Below, one piece after another: positions 7,374 through 14,009 of a stretch of DNA of 15,422 nucleotides (its first letter is position 1; each line of letters opens with the position of its first letter). The stretch covers positions 1-15,422 of the forward strand of contig CAZIDB010000111.1 of the NCBI GenBank assembly GCA_964537965.1, read 5' to 3'. The position numbers and the translations under genes are program-made. A model generated the notes under the pieces. The model was given only the letters and a program-made list of their open reading frames with translations. It searched no databases and was not told where the DNA came from. The DNA is from SURF-24 sp964537965. GTDB taxonomy: Bacteria > Bacteroidota > Ignavibacteria > Ignavibacteriales > SURF-24.

Positions 7374-7844
7374 TTAATCCTTCTCAAAAAACTCAAATAG
7401 ATATTTCTCATCATACTTAATTTCATACCTTTTCAGAAATTTAATATACTCATCTCTGAAAGCATTTTTCTTATGATGAACCTCCTGGTTTAATATATAA
7501 TTATAAATTTTATCTAGTTGAGACCTACCATAGGAAAAAGCTCCGTATCCATCCTGCCAATGGAATTTACCCTTTACCAATTTTTTTGAATTTATAAATG
7601 AAGATGATTCTCTTTTTATACAGGCAACCAGATCGGATATTTTATCATCGGGATTTGCCCCATATAAAATATGTATGTGGTCTGGCATTCCGTTTATAAT
7701 TATGGATTTATGTTTTCTATGTGTAATTATACCGGCTATGTAACTGTAGACTTCACTTTTTATATCGTCGGTTAACAATCTTTCCCGATGTTTGGGTGAA
7801 AACACCAAATGGATATATACCTGTGTGAATGCTCCCGGTTTCAT
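7374..7844 (-). CDS. IS200/IS605-family Y1 transposase, probably a REP-associated tyrosine transposase (RAYT)
   Basis: A 156-residue single-strand HUH endonuclease. It shows the family order: an N-terminal YIHLVFSPKHRE strand, the metal-binding HUH motif in MPDHIHIL (His56, His58), WQDGYGAFSY (about 96-105), and the catalytic-tyrosine helix NYILNQE with Tyr116 and Gln120. Such enzymes nick single-stranded DNA next to small hairpins and join ends through a 5'-phosphotyrosine. All key residues are intact, so it may be active. The start at 7844 is supported by AAGGA six bases upstream. It has no companion tnpB. Perfect hairpins surround it on both sides and are its likely substrates, hence RAYT rather than a plain IS200; this last step is inference from context. 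Confidence 0.9.
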   Translation of the reverse strand: MKPGAFTQVYIHLVFSPKHRERLLTDDIKSEVYSYIAGIITHRKHKSIIINGMPDHIHILYGANPDDKISDLVACIKRESSSFINSKKLVKGKFHWQDGYGAFSYGRSQLDKIYNYILNQEVHHKKNAFRDEYIKFLKRYEIKYDEKYLFEFFEKD

Positions 7845-7860
7845 AGGACATCCTTTTTAT

Positions 7861-7930
7861 TGATCCTCTACGAGGATCAGATTTTCGATTTTATTATCAT
7901 TCTATAATTATTAAACATCTACGATGTTTA
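7861..7930. repeat. Hairpin pair E-F, direct copy of pair A-B
   Basis: Hairpin E (7861-7879) is identical to A over all 19 bases. Hairpin F (7912-7930) has 8-bp arms TAAACATC and GATGTTTA around TAC and matches B. Centres are again 51 bp apart. The linkers differ but share the right end TATAATTATT. The pair lies 17 bases upstream of the transposase start, so it also overlaps its promoter region. A decayed copy of hairpin F with its leader follows at about 7935-7985. Confidence 0.9.
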
Positions 7931-8039
7931 TTGTGTAGTTGATTTTTACTATCATTTATAAATTATTAAACAGCCACGGGATTCTTCATTACCAGTGTTC
8001 AAAATCTACTACACTTTCTGAAGCATCACAACTTCTATT

Positions 8040-8110
8040 TAACCTCGTTGAGGTTATAAAATAGTAACAAGTATTCACCACCCAAATTTCATAATCCTCG
8101 TAGAGGATTA
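8040..8110. repeat. Hairpin pair H-I, copy of pair C-D
   Basis: Hairpin H (8040-8056) has arms TAACCTC and GAGGTTA around GTT, the one loop variant in the set. Hairpin I (8092-8110) has arms TAATCCTC and GAGGATTA around GTA. Centres are 53 bp apart. Confidence 0.9.
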
Positions 8111-8186
8111 ACAAACAAATCCAAGATAATTCTACATCTGTAATTTTTAACAAAGCAACATTTTATCAGTATCCAGGCATAAAATA

Positions 8187-8257
8187 TAACCTCGTAGAGG
8201 TTACATTAATGCAACAAGAATGCATCCCCCATCCTTCCTAATCCTCGTAGAGGATTA
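8187..8257. repeat. Hairpin pair J-K, copy of pair C-D, behind the T9SS-sorted protein gene
   Basis: Hairpin J (8187-8203) has arms TAACCTC and GAGGTTA, and hairpin K (8239-8257) has arms TAATCCTC and GAGGATTA, both around GTA. Centres are 53 bp apart. K ends 45 bases downstream of the stop of the minus-strand gene at 8303-9367 and may act at the 3' end of that transcript. Confidence 0.9.
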
Positions 8258-8302
8258 ACAAATAAGGCCAATTCATAACAAAACGAGAAGCACCATTTAA
8301 TT

Positions 8303-9367
8303 CTACTTTACAATCATGAATTTCTGCGCACCAATAAATTCATTTCTATTCCGCACGAGAATAAAGTAAACTCCGCTTGGAAGATCATTCCTGTTAATTA
8401 CATAATTACCACTATAAACTTTTTCACTCTTAACCAACTCTCCAACTGTATTATAAACCGAGATTGAGTATTCATCATTCTTGTTTGGAAATTGTATCCG
8501 ACTAATATCAAAAACCGGATTTGGATAAAGTTGAATATCAAAATTTTTATTTCTATTCTGATTTTCAACTCCTGTATAAATATAATTTTTATATAAATAT
8601 GCGATCAATATAATCCCCTCATAATTTCTTTCTAAAACAAATAAGGGACCTCTATGATTCTCCGCATACCAGTTATATCTTACAAGGGTATCTTCTCTTT
8701 CTCCTTTTGAAGTAATTTCATGTATAGTTTTTATTGTTTTGAACATCAGAGCATTTTTATAGATTTTGTTCTCCGGTAATATCAAAGTCCCATAAGCGTT
8801 TGCTGATAATAAATAAATACCATTTTTATATACATAATCGTAAAGGACAAAATCCCACCAGGAACTTTTATAGCTATCCTGATAAGTAGTATTAAAAGTA
8901 AGGGGAAATTTCAACTCAGTTAATGGATCAGTGTAATGATTACAATTCATTTCAGCTACATATGAATCGCCCCAATAACCAAGATATTCAACTTTTTCAT
9001 CGTCAACTGTGTAGTAATGATAATCTCTGTCCGGATCATTGCGGGGTTGATAAAAATCCACCACATAACAAATCGTTGATTTATTGTATTCAACACACTT
9101 TTGATTGAAGAAAGGAGTTTGGGCTGGATCCATTATTACAATTGTATCAATAATCTCAGAATTTTTTAATGAATATAAATTTGAATAATCCCAGGTAAGG
9201 TTTTCTCCTGAATCGGGGACAGAAAGTGTATTCAGATTTTCACCAATTATCCAATCCTTAATGCATTGATCTCCAATTTTAAAATAATTCTCTCTTGTTA
9301 TTACCGGAGACTGGCTATAGAGCAAACCTATTAACAGTAGATTAAGTAAGAATGATTTTGTTTTCAT
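8303..9367 (-). CDS. Secreted protein with type IX secretion C-terminal sorting domain
   Basis: A 354-residue protein with a signal peptide (basic MKTK, hydrophobic 6-16, likely cleavage near residues 18-20). It ends in a clear type IX secretion sorting domain from about 275: the LYPNP motif (280-284), ISVYNTVGELV, then LPSGVYFILV (329-338) and the terminal KFMIVK. Such proteins cross the outer membrane through the type IX system and are anchored to or released from the cell surface. The central region (about 25-265) is rich in tyrosine, aspartate and asparagine. It has no fold I recognise and no catalytic motif I can name. The start lacks a Shine-Dalgarno site, which is common in this group. 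It stands alone, with hairpin repeats downstream and about 180 bp to the next gene. Confidence 0.88.
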   Translation of the reverse strand: MKTKSFLLNLLLIGLLYSQSPVITRENYFKIGDQCIKDWIIGENLNTLSVPDSGENLTWDYSNLYSLKNSEIIDTIVIMDPAQTPFFNQKCVEYNKSTICYVVDFYQPRNDPDRDYHYYTVDDEKVEYLGYWGDSYVAEMNCNHYTDPLTELKFPLTFNTTYQDSYKSSWWDFVLYDYVYKNGIYLLSANAYGTLILPENKIYKNALMFKTIKTIHEITSKGEREDTLVRYNWYAENHRGPLFVLERNYEGIILIAYLYKNYIYTGVENQNRNKNFDIQLYPNPVFDISRIQFPNKNDEYSISVYNTVGELVKSEKVYSGNYVINRNDLPSGVYFILVRNRNEFIGAQKFMIVK

Positions 9368-9510
9368 AAATGATAACCACGTTTAATGAAATCAATCTAG
9401 CAACAAAAAGAAAACAAATGTTAAACCTTTTATAAACCCTGGTTCAAGTTAATCAGGAAAGAAATTATTTTCAATAGCACTTAACCCCGTTTTTATTTTA
9501 CCAAGTACCA

Positions 9511-9527
9511 CAAAGAGAACCTCTTTG
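9511..9527 (-). terminator. Small perfect hairpin behind the LD-carboxypeptidase gene
   Basis: CAAAGAG (9511-9517) and CTCTTTG (9521-9527) form a 7-bp stem with a three-base loop, 18 bases past the stop at 9546. There is no T-tract after it on the minus strand, so it may be a weak terminator, an mRNA 3'-end hairpin or a repeat remnant. Apart from it, the 178 bp between 9368 and 9545 show nothing else. Confidence 0.4.
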
Positions 9528-9545
9528 AGAAACTTCGTGATAGAG

Positions 9546-10595
9546 TTACACTACCGCCGGTTCAAGTAACGTAAGTGTTTGATTATCTGCATTAAGTTCT
9601 GCCATTATACCGAACGGAAGAGTAAACTTATTTACAACATGCCCGAACGATAAACCATAAACTATCGGCAGTCCAAGCGGGTATAACCTGTCGTACAATA
9701 CTTCCTGCAATGAAAGTGAATTGACAAACTCCGGGTCCTGTTTCTTCACTTCACATTTTTCAAATATACCCAATGCAATTGCAGAGGCTTTAACAAATTT
9801 TCCAGCCTGAATCATTTGAGTTAACATTCTGTCTATGCGGTAAGGCTCTTCCCCAATCTCTTCCAGGAAAACAATTTTTCCGGTTGTATCAACATCATAC
9901 TCAGTACCTATCAATGATACTACAATTGAAAGGTTGCCGCCTACAAGCCTGCCTATTCCTTTACCACTTCTGATTGTATATAATTTTTTATTTTCCGGTG
10001 GATCAATTTCTTCGGCATTAAAAAGAATCTGCTTTTCTGAAGGATTTAAAAGTATATCTGTAAAATTCTTTTTTGAAAAATCATTATATGTAGATGTACC
10101 CACAGGACCATGAAAAGCAACCAAGCCTGTTTTTGCAAAGATGCCGTACAACAAGGAAGTAATATCGCTGTAGCCGCAAAGAACTTTAGGATTATTTTTA
10201 ATTGTCTTGTAATCAAGCATCGGAAGAATTCTTGAACAGCCGTATCCACCGCGCACGCAAATAATTCCGTCAAACTCTTTACGGCCGAACATTTCATTTA
10301 ATTCTTCAGCACGGCGCTGGTCGCTTCCTGCAAGGTAACCATGCTTTTCCAAAATGCTTTCATTATAAGCTGTTTTAAAACCAAGCTTCTCAATATTTTC
10401 AATTGATTCTTTTAATTCATCTTCATTAATTGAACCGGCAGGCGCAACGAGTGCAATTGTATTTCCTGGCTCTAATCTTTTAGGTTTAATAATTTCTTCA
10501 GTAGGATGAAAGGTTTTGCCAAATGTTTCCGCTTTACCCAGCAGAGAGAAAGCAGAAATGGCTGAGGCTGATTTTAAAAAATTTCTTCTGTGCAT
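9546..10595 (-). CDS. LD-carboxypeptidase (peptidase family S66) with Tat-type signal
   Basis: A 349-residue serine peptidase of the LdcA/MccF family. LdcA members remove the terminal D-alanine from murein tetrapeptides, and MccF members cleave toxic aminoacyl-nucleotide peptides. Catalytic residues are visible: nucleophile Ser143 in LCGYSDITS, Glu245 in FLEEIGEEPYRIDRML and His319 in GLSFGHV. A substrate-loop motif VRGGYGCSRILP lies at 114-125. The N-terminus MHRRNFLKSASAISAFSLLG carries a twin-arginine motif followed by a hydrophobic stretch. This suggests folded export to the periplasm, unlike the cytoplasmic E. coli LdcA. The gene follows lysA by 43 bp on the same strand and is probably cotranscribed; both act on diaminopimelate-linked chemistry. 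Substrate assignment between LdcA-like and MccF-like is open, but the genomic partner favours murein. Confidence 0.9.
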   Translation of the reverse strand: MHRRNFLKSASAISAFSLLGKAETFGKTFHPTEEIIKPKRLEPGNTIALVAPAGSINEDELKESIENIEKLGFKTAYNESILEKHGYLAGSDQRRAEELNEMFGRKEFDGIICVRGGYGCSRILPMLDYKTIKNNPKVLCGYSDITSLLYGIFAKTGLVAFHGPVGTSTYNDFSKKNFTDILLNPSEKQILFNAEEIDPPENKKLYTIRSGKGIGRLVGGNLSIVVSLIGTEYDVDTTGKIVFLEEIGEEPYRIDRMLTQMIQAGKFVKASAIALGIFEKCEVKKQDPEFVNSLSLQEVLYDRLYPLGLPIVYGLSFGHVVNKFTLPFGIMAELNADNQTLTLLEPAVV

Positions 10596-10638
10596 TTTAC
10601 TCTTTAAATAAAATTATAAACAATTAAAATGAAATTTC

Positions 10639-11778
10639 TTATTGATGTAAACCGGGAATTATTTTTTCATCCCATAGCAGATGTTCATAAGTCTCGCGGC
10701 TTCTTGAGACATAAAACTTATCTTTGTCAACAATAACTTCAGGTGGTCTTCTTCTTCCGTTATAATTTGATGACATAACCATTGCATAAGCGCCGGTTGT
10801 CATAACAGCAAGCAATTCTTTTTCTTTACAAACTGTTATCTCTCTATCTTTGGCAAGATAGTCACTGCTTTCGCAAACGCCACCAACAACATCTGCAATA
10901 ATATTTCCTCTTTCTTCTACATTAACCGGTTGAATATGATGGTATGCACCATATAATGCTGGTCTGAATAATTCCGTCATAGCTGCATCAACAATAATAA
11001 AATTTTTATCCCTGTTCTTTTTTATGTATTGAATTTCCGTTACAAGAATTCCGGCATTAGCAGTAAGATATCTTCCCGGTTCAAACATTATTTCGCAGTT
11101 AAGTTCTTTTAATTGATCCTGCACTTTCTCAGCTAACTTGCCGGGAGAAAATATTTTTTCTTCATTGTAGCGAACGCCCATCCCGCCACCGATATCAAAA
11201 TGNNNNNNNNNNNNNNNNNNNNNNNNNNNNNNNNNNNNNNNNNNNNNNNNNNNNNNNNNNNNNNNNNNNNNNNNNNNNNNNNNNNNNNNNNNNNNNNNNN
11301 NNACATCGGGATTAATCCTTATTGCAACAGGAGCGATGAGATTCATTTCCCGCGCAATCTTATCAATCATAATTACTTCACTAATAGATTCAGCTTTAAT
11401 CATCTTAACGCCGAATTCCAGTCCAAGTTTTATTTCTTCGGTAGTTTTTCCAACCCCTGTCAGAATAACTCTTTTCGGGTCAACGCCAATTTTCTTTACC
11501 CTGTACAATTCGCCGCTTGAATTAACATCCACACCTGCACCCAGATCATAAAACAATTTTATAACATTAAGATTAAAATTTGATTTGGCCGCAAAAAAGA
11601 CAGTATGATTAATCTTATTGAAAGCATTCGTAAATGAAAGGAACTGTTCCTTCATATAATTCTTTGAATAGATATATGCAGGAGTACCGACTTGCCTTGC
11701 AATTTCTTCAACAGGCACTTCTTCACAAAATAATTTTCCATTTCTGAAAGTGTAATATCCCACTTCAAACAGATTCAT
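10639..11778 (-). CDS. lysA: Diaminopimelate decarboxylase, interrupted by an assembly gap
   Basis: The last step of lysine biosynthesis: meso-diaminopimelate to L-lysine, PLP-dependent, fold type III. Visible are the PLP lysine Lys65 in FFAAKSN, GVDVNSSGEL, IRINPD just before the gap, FDIGGGMGV just after it, then FEPGRYL, the active-site GGVCESSDYLAKDR and the C-terminal GAYAMVMSSNYNGR. The CES motif of diaminopimelate decarboxylases supports lysA over ornithine or arginine relatives. I chose the ATG at 11778 because GGTGG lies seven bases upstream and the protein then begins at the family-typical point. An in-frame ATG at 11835 would add 19 residues. 345 residues are visible while the family averages about 415-420, so the gap probably hides 70-85 residues, including the HIGSQ segment. 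Confidence 0.95.
   Translation of the reverse strand: MNLFEVGYYTFRNGKLFCEEVPVEEIARQVGTPAYIYSKNYMKEQFLSFTNAFNKINHTVFFAAKSNFNLNVIKLFYDLGAGVDVNSSGELYRVKKIGVDPKRVILTGVGKTTEEIKLGLEFGVKMIKAESISEVIMIDKIAREMNLIAPVAIRINPDXXXXXXXXXXXXXXXXXXXXXXXXXXXXXXXXXXHFDIGGGMGVRYNEEKIFSPGKLAEKVQDQLKELNCEIMFEPGRYLTANAGILVTEIQYIKKNRDKNFIIVDAAMTELFRPALYGAYHHIQPVNVEERGNIIADVVGGVCESSDYLAKDREITVCKEKELLAVMTTGAYAMVMSSNYNGRRRPPEVIVDKDKFYVSRSRETYEHLLWDEKIIPGLHQ
11203..11302. other. Assembly gap of 100 N inside lysA
   Basis: Exactly 100 N, a placeholder. The two coding flanks are in the same frame across it, but the conserved stretch between INPD and DIGGG in this family is about 80 residues, so the real distance should be near 225-250 bases. 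The N count should not be used as a length. Confidence 0.97.
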
Positions 11779-12029
11779 TCTTTTACCACCGTAAATTTTT
11801 ATAACTCTGCCAAAAATATATGAATTGATAAACAAAAGAAAGGAATGGATTAAAGATAGTACTGCAATAAATTCATTCTTCGAGGAAAAGTCAGGTAGAT
11901 GAAATCGACTTTAAATTTATAATCCGGTTGTTGAAATCTCAACAAATAGAAGTATTTCATTTTATTATTCGTATAAGAATAACTGAAGACGGGCTTTTCA
12001 ATGTAAATTGATTGTTTTCAAATAATAAA
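11779..12029. other. Upstream region of lysA, no gene seen
   Basis: 251 AT-rich bases between the small membrane protein and lysA. Short hairpins are visible: TTGTTGA (11928-11934) with TCAACAA (11939-11945), and TTATTC (11965-11970) with GAATAA (11977-11982). No lysine riboswitch is recognisable. The lysA promoter is presumably here, but I cannot place it. Confidence 0.45.
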
Positions 12030-12194
12030 TTAAGATTTTTTCTTCAGCACTATTATTTGCTGAACATTAACCGCAGCAACGATAAGACCAATAACTGAAG
12101 CCCCATGTTTACCGGTTATTATTCCCCCAATCATTAGCACAAATCCGATAATAAAAATTATAAAATGTAAAATATTCCTTGTTGTGTTTTTCAT
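12030..12194 (-). CDS. Small two-helix membrane protein (54 residues)
   Basis: A 54-residue reading frame with a convincing protein profile: a basic start (MKNTTRN), a hydrophobic helix at about 8-27 rich in Ile, Phe and Gly, a short polar turn KHGAS (29-33), a second helix at about 34-49 and a basic tail KKKS. This is the shape of a small membrane hairpin protein with both ends in the cytoplasm. The function is unknown. No Shine-Dalgarno is seen before the ATG, as with several neighbours. It lies between lysA and the substrate-binding protein gene, all on one strand. A terminator at 12283-12313 lies upstream of it, so it probably has its own promoter in 12195-12282. It could be missed by annotation pipelines because of its size. 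Confidence 0.6.
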   Translation of the reverse strand: MKNTTRNILHFIIFIIGFVLMIGGIITGKHGASVIGLIVAAVNVQQIIVLKKKS

Positions 12195-12282
12195 ATCATT
12201 TTTAATAATTGAAAATATTTTTTTTGATAATAATTATTTATAAGATCATTTAGCAGGCTCTTTATATAAAATAAAATTATAG

Positions 12283-12313
12283 AGACATCCCTTACTTTTT
12301 AAAAGGGATGTCT
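12283..12313 (-). terminator. Hairpin terminator behind the substrate-binding protein gene
   Basis: AGACATCCCTT (12283-12293) and AAGGGATGTCT (12303-12313) form a perfect 11-bp stem with a nine-base loop, about 68 bases past the stop at 12382. On the minus strand it is followed by the T-rich CTATAATTTTATTTTATA. Confidence 0.8.
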
Positions 12314-12381
12314 TGCAGCTAATCATTAAAACAAATCACCAGGAGGCATCAGAAAAACTTATTTATAAAGAAGTTTAACAG

Positions 12382-13680
12382 TTAAGGATATCTTTCAGTC
12401 CTTAATTGAATAAATCTCCCGTTTTCAATTTTCCAGATGAAATAAGTTCCGCTTGTTACGTCACCATTCTTGTCAAATACAATATCGCCGCTTGCTCCCT
12501 GGTAATCAATCTGTCCGCCGCTTCTTAATAATTCTGAGCCGCGGGTAAATTCATTTACTCCAAGCGCTGTTCCGTTCTGTGCAACATCAATCAGGTTTTC
12601 CGAAATCATTTTGGATAACTCAGCATTGCCTGCATCAAGAATTTTCTTTTCACCGGATCTAAGCATAGCATAAGATACAAGATAAACAGCATCATAAATA
12701 TTTGCTACCCAGACAGACTGCGGTTCCTTGTTATATTTCTTTTTAAAATTCTCTGCGAATAGTTTGTAGTTGTTATCATCCATAGAAATACCGGGGGCGG
12801 TTCCAACCATTCCTTCAATAAAAGTTAAATTAGTATTCTTAAGAATGCGCGGATCAAAATTGCCGTCGCAGCCCATCAGGATTGGTTTAACAAGTTTTTT
12901 GCTTTCAATGTACAAAGCCAGGTCGCTTATAAGTTTTCCAGCTTCCGATGCAGAAATAATATAAAGCACTTCCGGATTTCCTTTAAGAACTTTTTGAATA
13001 TAATCCTTAAAGTCAAACTGCATATTATCTATTGCTTCTGCCGGGTAAGGAACAACAGCATTTACTTTAATCTTGTATACTGCCAACCTTTTATTCAGGC
13101 TTTCCGCAAAGTTCTTACCGTAAACATCATCAATATAAATTATACCGATTGATGTTTTCTTTAAATCGCTTCTGATATACTTAACTGCAATCTGTACCTG
13201 GTATTCATCAGATGGGCAGGTCCTCCATACAGTATTATTTGTATCCGACGGAAGTTTCGAAATTACAGGTGAAGTTGCCGAAGGTGATATTACTACAATC
13301 CCTTTTCTTGTAGTAACACTGTCTGCAATAAATTTTAAACCAGCAGAAGTATTTGGACCAAGTATAGCAACGGCACCATTGTTAATTAGTTTACCTGCTT
13401 TCTGAACAGCAACGGGATTATAATTCTCGCTATCCTCCACAAGCAGTTCCAGGGTTCTCCCGTAAATTCCGCCACCGTTATTAATTTCCTCAACAGCAAG
13501 TTTAGCTGCTTCAATACGATCGTCCTTATCGCTTATAAAGTTTGGATTATTAGCGTCAGTCATTGCAACAAGGAAACCAATTTTAATCGGCTCTAAAACA
13601 GATGAGCCCTTGCATTGAAATACAATTAAAGATATAAAAACCGGGAGAACGAATAAACTAACTGATCTTCTAAGATTCAT
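12382..13680 (-). CDS. ABC-transporter substrate-binding lipoprotein, Leu/Ile/Val-binding type (Peripla_BP_6)
   Basis: A 432-residue type I periplasmic binding protein. After a basic start and hydrophobic signal, Cys23 (SLIVFQC) is the probable lipidated residue. The lipobox has Gln before the Cys, which is unusual, so lipidation is likely but not certain. The mature protein begins with IKIGFLVAMTDAN, followed by AAKLAVEEINNGGGIYGRTLELLVEDSE, AILGPNTSAG and VVISPSATSPV, the hallmarks of branched-chain-amino-acid and related receptors. Late elements include ESKKLVKPILMGCDGNFD and the WVANIYDAVYLVSYAM helix. No permease or ATPase genes adjoin it, so it must work with a transporter elsewhere or act as a sensor domain protein. 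AGGAGGGT just before the ATG is a strong ribosome site. Confidence 0.88.
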   Translation of the reverse strand: MNLRRSVSLFVLPVFISLIVFQCKGSSVLEPIKIGFLVAMTDANNPNFISDKDDRIEAAKLAVEEINNGGGIYGRTLELLVEDSENYNPVAVQKAGKLINNGAVAILGPNTSAGLKFIADSVTTRKGIVVISPSATSPVISKLPSDTNNTVWRTCPSDEYQVQIAVKYIRSDLKKTSIGIIYIDDVYGKNFAESLNKRLAVYKIKVNAVVPYPAEAIDNMQFDFKDYIQKVLKGNPEVLYIISASEAGKLISDLALYIESKKLVKPILMGCDGNFDPRILKNTNLTFIEGMVGTAPGISMDDNNYKLFAENFKKKYNKEPQSVWVANIYDAVYLVSYAMLRSGEKKILDAGNAELSKMISENLIDVAQNGTALGVNEFTRGSELLRSGGQIDYQGASGDIVFDKNGDVTSGTYFIWKIENGRFIQLRTERYP

Positions 13681-14009
13681 TTTACCCTCCTGAATTTATA
13701 TGAATAAAATGAAGCCTCGAATAATTCAGTCGTTGGCATTTATAGTATGCGGCTGGATTATTTTTGGTTTTATGTAAAACTCTGAATGAAATCTAACAAA
13801 TTCGGAATACCGAGTCAACTATATTATCCTAAGCTAAACTTGATAAACGGCATCAATTTCGATAAGTTTAAATCCAATTTTCAATTAAAAATATAACTCC
13901 TTCAAAGTTTCTCCCACAAAGGAGAAATGCCGGATTCGAATTCAATCCTGTTAGTTAAGGACCAATTTGATTTCAAAATCCATTAAACAGGAGAATAAGG
14001 AAAATATTT
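13681..14009. other. Divergent promoter region and leuS leader with alternative hairpins
   Basis: 329 bases between two divergent genes. Ahead of leuS, CTCCTT (13897-13902) can pair with AAGGAG (13919-13924), or TTTCTCC (13908-13914) with GGAGAAA (13921-13927). The two share the right arm and exclude each other. No T-tract follows, and no T-box or tRNA is recognisable. AACTTGAT and ATCAATTT near 13840-13865 form another imperfect stem. Promoters for both genes must lie here but cannot be placed. Confidence 0.45.

Larger units (their letters stand above)
7148..8257. mobile_element. RAYT/IS200-like locus: solitary Y1 transposase inside arrays of paired hairpins
   Basis: The transposase gene at 7374-7844 is flanked on both sides by short perfect palindromes, four on the left (7148-7342) and at least six on the right (7861-8257). 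The hairpin types on the left recur on the right in the same order and orientation, so the gene sits between direct, not inverted, copies of the array. No tnpB or iscB gene and no terminal inverted repeats are present. This architecture fits a REP-associated tyrosine transposase (RAYT) with its own repeats better than a complete IS605-type element. The outer boundaries are set by the first and last hairpin I can see and are approximate. Confidence 0.75.

Noticed and set aside
7148..7930. Complete IS605-type element with tnpB
   Set aside because: No second gene is found between the hairpins, and the flanks are many direct copies of small hairpins, not one left-end and one right-end hairpin.
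7148..8257. CRISPR array
   Set aside because: Repeats are short palindromes of several different stem sequences, arranged in pairs with related, not unique, linkers of about 33-35 bases and interrupted by a transposase gene. No cas gene is present.
11779..12029. Lysine riboswitch before lysA
   Set aside because: Only short unrelated hairpins are present; the five-helix junction and conserved core could not be found.
13700..13777. A 25-codon plus-strand frame in the divergent region ending in a hydrophobic stretch
   Set aside because: It has no ribosome site, overlaps the promoter side of the binding-protein gene and is too short to support without conservation data.
13925..13960. tRNA-like T-arm around GGATTCGAATTC
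   Set aside because: The flanking bases do not form a T-stem, and no anticodon or acceptor arm can be drawn.
13681..14009. T-box leader before leuS
   Set aside because: No T-box sequence or terminator with T-tract is visible, and T-boxes are not expected in this lineage.
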